The position numbers and the translations under genes are program-made. 64,000 nucleotides of DNA from Phenylobacterium sp. SCN 70-31 (GTDB lineage: Bacteria; Pseudomonadota; Alphaproteobacteria; Caulobacterales; Caulobacteraceae): contig NZ_MEEX01000025.1 of NCBI RefSeq assembly GCF_001724605.1, forward strand, positions 1 through 64,000, read 5' to 3'. Under the pieces are notes generated by a model. That model ran no database searches. It saw only the letters and a list, made by a program, of their open reading frames with translations, and was not told where the DNA came from. Each line of letters starts with the position of its first letter. The stretch's first letter is position 1. This document shows, one piece after another, positions 10,638 to 18,810 of this stretch.

Positions 10638-10928
10638 CTAGTGCCGCCGCCCGCCCAGATGGCTGAAGCCGTTGTGGCCGCTGGAATATCCCCGCGACCC
10701 GTAGCGGCCCGCGCCGGAATAGGAATAGTACCCACGGTCGTAGGCGCGTGGCGCCACATAGATCGAGGCGCGGCCGGAGCTATACGGCGCGCCATAGCCG
10801 TAACTTGCAGATGAACGACCGGCGTATCCGTAGTTTCCGGCCCCATAGGTCGAGCACCCGGCCAAGGCTAGGCTTGCGAGCCCGGCGGCGATCACCGGAA
10901 TGACTGTGGAGCGTCTTATCTTCACCAC
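10638..10928 (-). CDS. Small Gly/Tyr/Ser-rich lipoprotein
   Basis: 96 residues with a textbook lipoprotein signal: VKIRRSTVIPVIAAGLASLALAGC, lipobox L-A-G-C. The mature part is short repeats of Tyr, Gly and Ser (YGAGNYGYAGRSSASYGYG) and ends in GHNGFSHLGGRRH. It should be membrane anchored, probably outer membrane since no Asp follows the Cys (next residues STY). Divergent from the CDF exporter at 11092, sharing about 160 bp of promoter region. Function unknown. Confidence 0.75.
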   Translation of the reverse strand: MVKIRRSTVIPVIAAGLASLALAGCSTYGAGNYGYAGRSSASYGYGAPYSSGRASIYVAPRAYDRGYYSYSGAGRYGSRGYSSGHNGFSHLGGRRH

Positions 10929-11091
10929 GACGAATTCTCCTTCCTGCTTTAAGCATGAACGTGCCTGACCATTTAGATGGGAATGGGCGGATCCTTATTC
11001 CAGGTGCCGCAAGGTAGAACGGCTTGAAGCGTTTGACGTTTTCGTGCGTTCCTGACTTGCGGCGCAGTTGTGGCGGGAGGGAGCTAATTCG

Positions 11092-11985
11092 ATGGGCGCT
11101 GGTCACGACCACGCGGGTGCGAACACCAACAGCCGCAGATTGGCGATCGCGCTAGGACTCACGAGCACCTTTCTGGTCGCCGAGGTCGCAGCGGGCTTCG
11201 TCTTCAACAGTCTGGCGCTGCTGTCGGACGCCGCGCACATGTTCACCGACGCTGCCGCCCTGGCGATTGCTCTTGTCGCGATCAGGATCGGCGCCCGCAA
11301 GCCCGACGACCGCCGCACCTTCGGCTACCGCCGGTTCGAAATTCTCGCTGCCGCCTTCAACGCCGTCCTACTGTTCGGGGTCGCCATCTATGTGCTCGTC
11401 GAGGGCATCCAGCGGCTCCGGGAGCCGGAGGCCGTGGAGTCCACCGGCATGCTGGTGGTGGCGGTCCTTGGTCTTGTGATCAACCTGATCTCGATGCGTC
11501 TGTTGTCCGCCGGCAAGGACAAGAGTCTCAACGTCAAGGGGGCATACCTCGAGGTCTGGGCCGACATGCTGGGCTCCCTCGGGGTCATCGTCGCAGCCCT
11601 GGTGATCCGTTTTACCGGCTGGCTCTGGGTGGATCCGGTCGTCGCGATTGGGATCGGCCTGTGGGTGCTTCCTCGCACCTGGGTGCTGCTACGCGACAGC
11701 ACGAATATCCTGCTGGAGAGCGCACCCCGGGAGATGGTGGTGGCCGAGGTTCGCAAGGCCATGTTGGAGACAGCGGGCGTAACCGGCGTGCACGACCTGC
11801 ACGTCTGGGTCACGGGCGCCGACCAGGCCAGCGCGTCGGCGCACGTGGTGCTGGCGGACGGGGCAGATGCCGAGGACGTCCGTCAAGCCGTGTCGGCGCG
11901 GCTGCGCAAGGATCACAAGCTTGAGCACATTACGATCCAGATCGAGCGGGTGGCCTGTGAGGACGCGGCGATCGCGCATCTATAA
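11092..11985 (+). CDS. CDF-family cation exporter (CzcD-like)
   Basis: 297 residues; ATG 11092 is backed by GGGAGGGAG. A short His-containing leader (GAGHDHAG) precedes six TM helices. The metal-site motifs are visible: SDAAHMFTDAAALA in TM2 (H-x3-D) and YLEVWADMLGSLGV in TM5 (W-x-D form of the second site). The cytoplasmic C-terminal domain carries VTGVHDLHVWVTG and ASAHVVL, typical of the CzcD branch. It exports Zn, Co or Cd from the cytoplasm in exchange for protons, complementing the RND pumps that clear the periplasm. Confidence 0.92.
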   Translation: MGAGHDHAGANTNSRRLAIALGLTSTFLVAEVAAGFVFNSLALLSDAAHMFTDAAALAIALVAIRIGARKPDDRRTFGYRRFEILAAAFNAVLLFGVAIYVLVEGIQRLREPEAVESTGMLVVAVLGLVINLISMRLLSAGKDKSLNVKGAYLEVWADMLGSLGVIVAALVIRFTGWLWVDPVVAIGIGLWVLPRTWVLLRDSTNILLESAPREMVVAEVRKAMLETAGVTGVHDLHVWVTGADQASASAHVVLADGADAEDVRQAVSARLRKDHKLEHITIQIERVACEDAAIAHL

Positions 11986-12031
11986 CCCCCTGGACTCGGT
12001 TGCTGGCTGCCACGTCAAAGTGACGTGCGGG

Positions 12032-12190
12032 ATGATCAACCTCTTCTTCATGGTTCGCGACCGGATCGAGAACAGCATCCCCACGATCAATGGGGCGCGC
12101 ACTCGTATCGACCAGATGGAGAAATGCGGCTTCTACACGCACTGGAAGACCGACCTTCAGCTGCGACCATCAATCTATGAACCGGGTTGA
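12032..12190 (+). CDS. Uncertain 52-residue hypothetical ORF
   Basis: After the CDF stop an ATG at 12032 opens MINLFFMVRDRIENSIPTIN... ending KTDLQLRPSIYEPG. The residue mix is plausible for protein (Trp, Tyr, His and charged residues spread evenly), and the frame is open back to before 11985. No clear ribosome site and no family. It may be the tail of a lost gene. Confidence 0.2.
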   Translation: MINLFFMVRDRIENSIPTINGARTRIDQMEKCGFYTHWKTDLQLRPSIYEPG

Positions 12191-12435
12191 CCAAGGAAGG
12201 CTCCAGGGAGCTTGCATCAGTCGACCGGCCGCCGGCAACGCGGGGAAAGGGCTCCTCCAGCAGCCTGGCGGCGAACTTCAGAGATTTGGACCACCCAAGG
12301 CGCCCCGATAGCATCATTGCGCAGGCTCTCCCGGAAGGGCCGGCATCGCAGATTGCTTGGGAACACGTATGCTGTTTCATCACGAACAACTATGATGTTT
12401 TAGATCGCCGCCAAGCTGCAGAGGTCCGTGACGAA

Positions 12436-12909
12436 TTGGCCGCAAGCGAAGACCGCACGCGAGATCTTGCGACCGTGGCGGCGACCAAGCCGCCGGACCC
12501 ACTGGCTTGGACTTTCCTGATCCTCGCGTGGCTGGTCGCCCTCGCAGCGACTCTTGGCGCGTTGTTCATCGGCGAGGTAATGGGGCAAGCCCCTTGCAAT
12601 CTCTGCTGGTTTCAACGCGCTTTCATGTTCCCATTGGCCATCGTGCTGATGGTGGCGTGCCTGATCGCGGATTACCGCGTGGGGCGCTACGCATTACCCT
12701 TGGCCGCCATCGGCTGGCTCGTCGCGTTCTACCACTTGCTCCTGTTTGGCGGCGTGATCCCCGAAGAGATCAAGCCGTGCGGTGCCGGTCCCTCTTGCTC
12801 CAGCGCGGATACGATCATTCTTGGCTGGCTCCCGATTCCGGCCCTCTCGTTGGCCGCGTTCACCGCCATTATTGTCCTCCTCTTCTTGGTTCGCCGCAGG
12901 TCCCCATGA
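12436..12909 (+). CDS. DsbB/BdbC-type disulfide-bond oxidoreductase
   Basis: 157 residues from a TTG at 12436, chosen for a GAGGT ribosome site about 10 nt upstream; a GTG at 12475 is the alternative, and the frame is open further up. Four TM helices. The first Cys pair is in GQAPCNLCWFQRAFMFPLAI (C-x2-C after TM1) and the second in IKPCGAGPSCSS. This matches the DsbB/BdbC fold that reoxidises periplasmic DsbA-type proteins using quinone. Its stop overlaps the next gene's ATG (ATGA), so it is coupled to the thioredoxin-fold partner. Confidence 0.85.
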   Translation: MAASEDRTRDLATVAATKPPDPLAWTFLILAWLVALAATLGALFIGEVMGQAPCNLCWFQRAFMFPLAIVLMVACLIADYRVGRYALPLAAIGWLVAFYHLLLFGGVIPEEIKPCGAGPSCSSADTIILGWLPIPALSLAAFTAIIVLLFLVRRRSP

Positions 12910-13697
12910 AAAGCCGCAACATCGTCTTGGTGATCGCCGGCCTCGCTTTGCTCGCCTTCGCAGCAGCGGCCTACATCTACAAGGGTAGCCGCGGTGCGGA
13001 TGCGCCCGCGTCGGCCGCGCAGGGACCGAGCATGCCAGCGCAGCTTACCCCGTTTGCCACGGGACAGACGGGAACGCCCGTCGCCGCTGTCGGCGATCCC
13101 ATACCCCGGAATGTCCCAGCAGCGGAAGCGGCCGGCGCACCGAACCCGCCTGCGCCTGCCCCAAAGGACAACGCCCTGGTGAGAGCCCATTCGCCGTCCG
13201 TTGGCCCGGTCGCCGCCAGGGTGACCATCGTCGAATTCTTCGACCCGGCCTGCGAGGCATGCCGCGCCTTCTATCCCATCGTGAAGCAAACCATAGCGCA
13301 GTACCCTGGGGAAGTTCGCCTGGTCTTGCGCTATGCTCCTCTCCATCAGGGCTCGGACGAGGCCGTGCGCATACTGGAAACAGCCAGACTCCAGGACATC
13401 TTCATCCCGGTTCTGGAAGCGCTGTTGGCGCGACAACCGGAATGGGCGGCGCACGGGTCAATGGACCTCGAAAAGGCCTGGACGATAGCCGGCGATGCCG
13501 GTCTCGATCTGAAGAAGGCCCGGCAGGCGCGGCTCGCGGCCAAGATCACCGCAGTGCTGAACCAGGATATCCAGGATTTGAAGGCGGTTGGCGTTTCACA
13601 GACACCCACCTTCTTCGTCAACGGCAAGCCGCTGCAGGAGTTCGGCGTAGCGCAGTTCCAGGACCTGGTGCGGGGCGAGATCGCCGCCGCGCGCTGA
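12906..13697 (+). CDS. DsbA-family periplasmic thiol oxidoreductase, membrane anchored
   Basis: 263 residues. N-terminal TM or uncleaved signal (NIVLVIAGLALLAFAAAAYIY), a Pro/Ala-rich linker to about residue 95, then a thioredoxin fold: ARVTIVEFFDPACEACRAFYPIVKQ has the active-site C-E-A-C, followed by the inserted helical domain and the cis-Pro loop QTPTFFVNGKPL. This is the DsbA/BdbD organisation and it pairs with the overlapping DsbB-type gene as an oxidant couple. It would fold Cys-rich exported proteins, several of which lie nearby. Confidence 0.9.
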   Translation: MKSRNIVLVIAGLALLAFAAAAYIYKGSRGADAPASAAQGPSMPAQLTPFATGQTGTPVAAVGDPIPRNVPAAEAAGAPNPPAPAPKDNALVRAHSPSVGPVAARVTIVEFFDPACEACRAFYPIVKQTIAQYPGEVRLVLRYAPLHQGSDEAVRILETARLQDIFIPVLEALLARQPEWAAHGSMDLEKAWTIAGDAGLDLKKARQARLAAKITAVLNQDIQDLKAVGVSQTPTFFVNGKPLQEFGVAQFQDLVRGEIAAAR

Positions 13698-13729
13698 TTT
13701 CCGCAGTCCTCCCGCTAGGAGATTGAGAC

Positions 13730-13882
13730 TTGGACCACAAACCTCGCTGGCGCGCACACTATCAGGAGGGTTACGGCGAACACCGCCCCGACCTCAAGGC
13801 CGCATCAGGCTGCGCTCCTCGTGCACAACGACCCTTGCGCGCCGCCGCCGCCGCCGCCGCGGCGGGTGACTTCAGTCCCTGA
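13730..13882 (+). CDS. Possible 50-residue protein after the Dsb pair
   Basis: A TTG at 13730 has AGGAG about 9 nt upstream and gives MDHKPRWRAHYQEGYGEHRPDLKAA followed by an Ala run coded by GCC repeats, ending GDFSP. The first half looks like real protein; the Ala tract and rare start reduce confidence. It may be a third member of the dsb operon or a truncated gene. Confidence 0.25.
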   Translation: MDHKPRWRAHYQEGYGEHRPDLKAASGCAPRAQRPLRAAAAAAAAGDFSP

Positions 13883-13895
13883 AAGTCGGCAATGT

Positions 13896-14492
13896 CTACT
13901 CCGGCGCGGGTCGGAGAATTCTTGGGCGCAAATTCTCTATCACGGCGCCGGCTTCAAACGCGGTCGGGTCGTCGACCGGTTTGGCGCCCCGGCCCATAAC
14001 GATCTCGGCCGTCGCTTCGAACTTCTGGATTGTCGTGACGTCGAGACGGCTGGCGAAGAAGGGACTGCCCATGTGGGGATGCCAGTTGTTCCAGCCGAGA
14101 CCCCCGCCGTAGTAGCGCCACGTTGGGGTGAAGTGGCCGAAGTGCGAGCCGTACCAAGACGTGTAGAAGGGGTCGGTTTGCAGGTAGGAGCGCGCCTGCC
14201 GATCGGTTTTCCGGTCCGCCATCGCGAACCAGTCGTAGCCCTGCGCCATCGTCAGTTCCGCCGCACGAAAGAGCAGATAACTCTCGACCTTTTCCCGCGA
14301 GGTCAGGCTGTTGCCTGAGAACGTGACGCGGAACCGGTTGGTCTCGATGCGTTGCTCGGAGTAGCCCCCACTCGCGGCTTGGCCGGGCAGGTTGGGCTGG
14401 TACGGCGTCGCTGTCGCGCAGGCGCTGAGTGTGATGAGGCCCAGCAGAGCGCCGATTGTTCGCGCCTGGGCTCCAGTCTTGATCCCGGTCAT
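13896..14492 (-). CDS. CC0125/CC1285-type lipoprotein
   Basis: 198 residues with signal and lipobox (IGALLGLITLSAC). Features shared with the paralogue at 18811: TPYQP soon after the Cys, SGGYSEQRIETNRFRVTFSGNSLTSRE, YLLFRAAELTMAQGYDWF, a variable aromatic middle (HFTPTWRYYGGGLGWNNW), and a C-terminal repeat of the fold (FEATAEIVMGRGAKPVDDPTAFEA). It is expected to be an envelope lipoprotein. The family is known from Caulobacter genomes but has no function assigned. Confidence 0.8.
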   Translation of the reverse strand: MTGIKTGAQARTIGALLGLITLSACATATPYQPNLPGQAASGGYSEQRIETNRFRVTFSGNSLTSREKVESYLLFRAAELTMAQGYDWFAMADRKTDRQARSYLQTDPFYTSWYGSHFGHFTPTWRYYGGGLGWNNWHPHMGSPFFASRLDVTTIQKFEATAEIVMGRGAKPVDDPTAFEAGAVIENLRPRILRPAPE

Positions 14493-14572
14493 TTCGATGC
14501 CTTTGGGATTAGCGCGCTTGTTGTTGGCACAGTACATGGCGGCCGAGGATGATCGCCAAGAATCGTTAACCA

Positions 14573-14760
14573 TGGAGTGCGCCACGGAATCGATGCGCCG
14601 GGATTCCTCAGCCGATTGATCGGGGGGCGGCTGCAGCGGCTGCTGGGAGGTCCGTTCGAAACTTTCGTAAACGATGTGCGCCGGCGCCTGGAAGGCCCGG
14701 CGGCGGCGAAGCCGAAGCCGAAGCCCTTACGGCCCAGCAAATCCGGAGTGACGCGAAACT
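14573..14760 (+). pseudogene. SRPBCC gene remnant (3' end only)
   Basis: The stretch encodes RHGIDAPGFLSRLIGG...LLGGPFETFVNDVRRRLEGPA, which lines up with the C-terminus of the intact SRPBCC protein at 28072 (RHGIEAQRQFSRIVG...LLKRPFEVFVNDVRRRLEGPA). Nucleotide similarity runs on about 45 bp past the stop of the intact gene (CGAAACYTGCCGCCGCCGAA in both), showing that a longer unit was duplicated. The first two thirds of the gene are missing. Confidence 0.7.
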
Positions 14761-14804
14761 TGCCGCCGCCGAAGAAGAGGCGGAGGCGGTACGCCTGCGT
14801 TGGT

Positions 14805-15790
14805 TCACCGGCAACGTCTAGGAGTTCGCCGACCGATCCAGATGCACTTGACGAGCGCATCGCCGGGGCCCGCACCGTCGGCGGAATCGGCGCGATCCTC
14901 TAGTCCGTCCCGGGTGCCTCCGACATCAAGGCCGAGCAGGCGAGGGGCGTGCCGACCCTAGACATCGCGGCCTGACCGTCGAAGAAGTCGCCGACACCGC
15001 CGCGGTGGCCATGAGCGGGCGCGAGTCCGGCCTCGTCTTCTGGGGCGACTGGCGCTTCGATGTCGTCGTCCGCTTCCGAACCCGGTCCGCAACGACCTCG
15101 ACGCGGTGTCGCCCTGCCGTCATGCTGCCGGGCGAGGTGGCGTCGCACCTCGGTGCCCCTGCGCGACGCCCCAACCTTCGCCTATTCGGAAGCCTGAACC
15201 AAGGCAGCCACGAGAACCAAGAGCCGGATGGCCGTGCAGGCCAACGTCCGCGGCCCGCACCTCGGCTCCTTTGTGACCGCCGCCCAATGCAAGGTCGCCG
15301 CGGACGTCAAGCTGCCAGCCAGGGCCTGGGGTCAATTGGGTGGCCAATGCGAGCATCTGAAGGCGGCACAGGCGAGCCTCAGCCGTATCGTGCCGTGCTT
15401 CGTGCTAATCTCCGGCCTGCTGTTCATGGCGCGCGGCGGCCTGGCGCCGGCGGCGGTGTTCTCCACCCTTGCGCCGGCTCTCGCGGGCGGGGTCTTCGCG
15501 CTCGCGTTGCGCGGCCTGCCGTCCTCGGTCTCCGCGGCAGTGGGGCTCATTGCGCTCTTCAGCGTGTCGGTCCTTAGCGGCCTCGTCATGATGACCGCGA
15601 TTCGTCACCGCCTGCCCCGTGGCGAGGCCCTCGACGGCGCTATCATCGCCCGCGCCCTTGGACGCCTCCGACCGGTGATGATGACCGGGCTGGCGGCTTC
15701 CTTCGGCTTCGTGCCTATGGCGCTCGCCACCGAAACCGGGGCGGAGGTCTAGCGACCGCTCGCCAACGTCGTGATCGGCGGGCTTCGGCC
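14805..15790 (+). pseudogene. Degenerate czcA fragment (C-terminal third)
   Basis: Pieces in several frames match the intact pump at 1235 in order: TGNV-stop-EF, SVPGASDIKAEQ, GLTVEEVADTAAVAMSGRESGLVF, VQANVRGPHLGSFV, AWGQLGGQCEHLKAAQASL, then a long hydrophobic part to MTGLAASFGFVPMALATETGAEV-stop-RPLANVVIGGL. There are at least three in-frame stops, several frameshifts and a deletion of about 25 codons after IAGAR. The metal-pump N-terminal two thirds and the adaptor are gone. This is a fossil of a third RND system. Confidence 0.9.
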
Positions 15791-15861
15791 CGCGCCGCCC
15801 GCGCGCGCCGGCGGTGCGATCGCGCTTTCCGAAGCGCGGAAATGCAGGCACTATCCCAACC

Positions 15862-16299
15862 ATGTTCGATGCTTCGGTCATGACGCGAGGGGCTCCGCAG
15901 ACGCGGACGCGCCGGTCGTCGCGCCCGACGGCGAACGGGTGGCTGCGGCTTCTGCTCACACCGATCTTCGCGCTCTGCCTGCTGGGCACCTGCCTTTCCT
16001 GCGGTCCGCTGGCGCATGCCGGCCCGCCGGTCGGCGACGTCGGTGTCGAACAGGCGCAGGCCGAGGGTCTGCAGGCTTCGGTCCAGGCTCCGCCCGTCGG
16101 CGCCCAGGACGACGTCGGGGGTCCGAGGACGGCGCCCGCCCGGACCTGCGCCGGCTGCGCGGGCCACATGGCCCCGATGCCGGCCGGCATCCAGGTCGCC
16201 GAGACCGTGGCGCGTCACCCCCTGCGCTGGCACTCGGAATTCGCCCTGCCGCCGCCGCCGCTCGAGCCCGACCGCCTGGACCGTCCCCCTCGCGCCTGA
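15862..16299 (+). CDS. Exported Cys-containing small protein, RND-operon leader type
   Basis: 145 residues from ATG 15862; ATG 15880 is an alternative. After a basic leader comes one hydrophobic segment (LRLLLTPIFALCLLGTCLSC) that may be a signal peptide, then a Gln/Pro-rich region, a CAGCAGHMAPMPAG motif with C-x2-C and two Met, and a C-terminus HSEFALPPPPLEPDRLDRPPRA. Small proteins with such a Pro-rich end precede some czcCBA operons (CzcI-like or DUF2946-like); that relation is a weak guess here. It lies directly after the czcA fossil. Confidence 0.5.
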   Translation: MFDASVMTRGAPQTRTRRSSRPTANGWLRLLLTPIFALCLLGTCLSCGPLAHAGPPVGDVGVEQAQAEGLQASVQAPPVGAQDDVGGPRTAPARTCAGCAGHMAPMPAGIQVAETVARHPLRWHSEFALPPPPLEPDRLDRPPRA

Positions 16300-16886
16300 G
16301 CCAAGCCTGAGCGCCCCTCCGGGCGTCGCCTTGGTCTTGTTCGCAGAGGGATGTCACCACCATGCTCCGTCCGTCGCCGCAGGCCGCGTCACGCGGTCTC
16401 GCCGCACGCCGTCAACCTCGGCGCCCGTCGTCATGCCCGCTTCGCAACCGCGTCGTGCGCCCTTCCATTCTCCGCCACCGCACCCCAGCAGCCGGCGGAG
16501 CGCAGTCCGGCCAGGTTCTTTCCTACCCGATGAACCTGACTGGGCGCGCCGGCGCGACACCTCCAACGTCACGCCGGCGTCACCCCTTTGCCCATCCGTC
16601 TTCGTTCGGGGCCCCCACTCCGAACGCATGCTCCGGTCGCCGCCCCCCACCCATCACGGAGGCGACCGGACGCGCCGGCATGGCGGCAAACACCGCTCAT
16701 GTCGGCGCACAGCTTCAGGCCTTCTTCCGCACAGGGCGACACGGGCTCGCGGAGGACGCCTCAGCCGCGAGAAGCCCGCCGCGAGTCGTGGCCCCGGCTG
16801 ACGGCGCCGGCGCGACAGGAGGCGCGCCGGCGCACCCCCTTCGGCGAGCGGCCCGCTCCGCACGGTCCAACGGGGGCGACGTCACC
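16300..16886 (+). other. No convincing gene
   Basis: 587 bp without a supportable coding region. Open frames exist on both strands only because stop codons are rare in this GC-rich stretch; their translations are Arg/Pro/Ala-rich and shadow-like. A short hairpin (GCGCCC CTCC GGGCGT) at 16311-16326 could end transcription of the preceding gene. The rest may be decayed sequence or a long leader of the next gene. Confidence 0.5.
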
Positions 16887-17396
16887 ATGCCGCGTGACCT
16901 CCGACCACGCCGGTGGCGCGCGCCCATGTCGGCGAGCGTCGCGGCGCTGGCGCTAGGTCTCACCTGGGGCGTCCCCGCCGCGGCCCATCGGGCGCCGCAG
17001 GCCGCCACCCTCGTGCTTGAGCCGACGACGGCGCCTGGCCGGTGGCTCGCGACCGGTCGTGGTGTGTCGCTCCGGGTCGATCTCGCGTCAGTGGGCGCGA
17101 CGCCCGTGATCCGCTTCCAGTTCGTGGGTCGTGATGGCCAGCCCGTGGCGGGTCCGCAGACCCGGCGCGCCTTTCTGGAAACCGGCCAGGGGCCGCCGGT
17201 CGCGGTGACGCCCGCTGGCGCGGGGTGGGTGGCCCAGGCCAGCTTCGCTATCCTGGCCGACGCCCGCCTCGTCCTGGAGGAGGCCGACCACACCCACGCG
17301 TTCCGGCTGAACCTGCACCTGGCCGAGCCGGTGGCAGGCGCGCCGGTCCCCGTCCCGGACGCGCCGCGCCGTTCCCCTGAAGGCGGCGCGTCATGA
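16887..17396 (+). CDS. Exported small beta-rich protein (YtkA/FixH-like fold suspected)
   Basis: 169 residues from ATG 16887 or 156 from ATG 16926. The second start gives a standard signal peptide (SASVAALALGLTWGVPAAAH). The mature part has alternating strands (ATLVLEPTTAPGRWLATGRGVSLRVDLASVG, VIRFQFVGRDGQPVAGPQTRRAFLETG) ending in ADHTHAFRLNLHLAEP. This layout recalls small periplasmic immunoglobulin-like proteins of metal operons, but no motif proves it. The stop overlaps the upstream end of the next frame; FlgC starts 59 bp later. Confidence 0.5.
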   Translation: MPRDLRPRRWRAPMSASVAALALGLTWGVPAAAHRAPQAATLVLEPTTAPGRWLATGRGVSLRVDLASVGATPVIRFQFVGRDGQPVAGPQTRRAFLETGQGPPVAVTPAGAGWVAQASFAILADARLVLEEADHTHAFRLNLHLAEPVAGAPVPVPDAPRRSPEGGAS

Positions 17397-17455
17397 GGCG
17401 TCCGAGATCTTTCCCTTCAACTGAGCCCGAGAGGCCCACACCCCAGGAGTTGCTC

Positions 17456-17875
17456 ATGACCAAGGTTGGCGAAGGCGGTCCGATGGCGATCGCGGCGGTG
17501 GCGCTCCGCGCCCAACAGGCGCGGATGCGGATCATCGCGGAGAATATCGCGAACTCTCAGACGACCGCCGCCACGCCGGGCGGCGACCCCTACCGACGCC
17601 AGATGCCGATCTTCGCGCCGCTCAAGCTGGAGGATGGGTCCACGAGCGTCCAGCTGGTCCGGACCGATCCCGATCCGAAGGCGTTCAAGAAGGAGTACAA
17701 CCCGGGCCATCCGGCCGCAGATCCGAGCGGCAACGTAACGCTCTCGAATGTAGAGACCCTGGTCGAGTCCCTCGACTTCAAGGCGGCGCAGCGGGCCTAC
17801 GAGGCCAACCTCAACGTCATCGACACCTCCCATGCCATGGAGCAGAGCACCATGCGCCTGCTGCAATCCAAGTGA
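17456..17875 (+). CDS. flgC: Orphan FlgC-like flagellar basal-body rod protein
   Basis: 139 residues, matching FlgC length, from ATG 17456 with AGGAG upstream. The rod-protein N-terminal motif is clear: RMRIIAENIANSQTTAATPGGDPYRRQMPIF. The C-terminal motif is also present (VETLVESLDFKAAQRAYEANLNVIDTSHAMEQSTMRLLQ). In flagellated relatives flgC is flanked by flgB and fliE; neither is here. Its neighbours are an exported protein and an MgtC gene. It may be a displaced flagellar gene, a spare copy or a co-opted structural protein. Confidence 0.85.
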   Translation: MTKVGEGGPMAIAAVALRAQQARMRIIAENIANSQTTAATPGGDPYRRQMPIFAPLKLEDGSTSVQLVRTDPDPKAFKKEYNPGHPAADPSGNVTLSNVETLVESLDFKAAQRAYEANLNVIDTSHAMEQSTMRLLQSK

Positions 17876-17911
17876 GGCCGCCCGCGAAGGGGCCTGACCG
17901 GCGGCCCGCCG

Positions 17912-18394
17912 ATGGCTGATTGGCTCTCCGCCTGGGGTCTCGCCGATCCGAAGTCGATCGTGCGCCACCTGGCCGATCTGGGCCTGGCCTTCCTCCTGGC
18001 CCTGCCGATCGGGCTCTACAATGAGCATCACGAGCGCAGTGCCGGCCTGCGGACCTTTCCGCTGGTGGCCATGGCGGCCTGCGGTTTCGTGATCGTGGCG
18101 GTCAGCGTGCTGGGGCGCGAGAGTGAGGCCCAGGGCCGGGTTATGGAAGGCCTGATCACTGGCGTCGGCTTCATCGGTGGCGGGGCGATCCTGAAGTACC
18201 GCGGCCATGCGGACGGCACCGCCACAGCGGCGGGCCTGTGGGTTACCGGCGCGATCGGCGCGGCGGTGGGCTACGGCCTGTTCGACATCGCCGCCATCCT
18301 GGCCCTTGCCGCCTTCGTCACCATGCGTGGCCTCAAGCCCATCAAGAAGGTCGCCCAGCGCGACCCCTCCGACGCCGCGGAGACTCTGCGGTGA
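17912..18394 (+). CDS. MgtC/SapB family inner-membrane protein
   Basis: 160 residues, five hydrophobic segments. Conserved MgtC signatures are intact: LALPIGLYNEHHERSAGLRTFPLVAMAACGF, VLGRESEAQGRVMEGLITGVGFIGGGAILK, GTATAAGLWVTGAIGAAVGYG. The C-terminal ACT-like domain of true MgtC is missing, as in SapB-type short members. The family is tied to Mg2+ limitation and virulence or acid stress in other bacteria. Located 36 bp after flgC and 43 bp before the zinc-ribbon gene, so probably one transcript. Confidence 0.88.
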   Translation: MADWLSAWGLADPKSIVRHLADLGLAFLLALPIGLYNEHHERSAGLRTFPLVAMAACGFVIVAVSVLGRESEAQGRVMEGLITGVGFIGGGAILKYRGHADGTATAAGLWVTGAIGAAVGYGLFDIAAILALAAFVTMRGLKPIKKVAQRDPSDAAETLR

Positions 18395-18437
18395 CGTCCC
18401 CCAACCCGTGCAACGCGCCTCGGCGCCCGGAGCCTCC

Positions 18438-18749
18438 ATGCCCCTGATGATGTGTCCCAACGACAACGCCGCGATGGAGGTCATCGCCCGCGATGGCGTC
18501 CAGTTCGACATGTGCCCCACCTGCCGCGGCGTCTGGCTGGATCGCGGCGAGCTTGAGAAACTGCTGACCGACGCCCGCGCCGAGGCCGACGTGGCGCCTC
18601 TGGCCCGACAGCCCGCGCCGGAGCCCCATGACAGGCGCCGGGGCAGCCATGGCGATCACGACCGGAGCCGCGACAGCCACGGCGGCGGTCATAGCGGCGG
18701 CTACGGCAAGCATGGCCGCCGCCGGAGCATCTTCGATGTCTTCGACTGA
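18438..18749 (+). CDS. TFIIB-type zinc-ribbon protein with His/Ser/Gly tail
   Basis: 103 residues from ATG 18438. The ribbon is complete: CPNDNAAMEVIARDGVQFDMC-PTC-RGVWLDRGELEKLL; the first knuckle is C-x-N-D rather than C-x2-C, unlike the paralogue at 8033, so one zinc ligand may be changed. The tail (RRRGSHGDHDRSRDSHGGGHSGGYGKHGRRR) is rich in His and Asp and could hold metal. Cytoplasmic. It sits in the same order relative to a CC0125-type lipoprotein as its paralogue does, a sign of segment duplication. Confidence 0.8.
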   Translation: MPLMMCPNDNAAMEVIARDGVQFDMCPTCRGVWLDRGELEKLLTDARAEADVAPLARQPAPEPHDRRRGSHGDHDRSRDSHGGGHSGGYGKHGRRRSIFDVFD

Positions 18750-18810
18750 CACCCGCCCTACCCTCAATCCCTCTTTTACAGGAGCTCCGCGCCGGGCGCG
18801 GGGACGCGAC

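Noticed and set aside
16362-16886. Open frame preceding the exported protein at 16887
   Set aside because: Pro/Arg/Ala-rich with no hydrophobic or conserved blocks; the signal peptide and ribosome site favour the 16887 or 16926 start.
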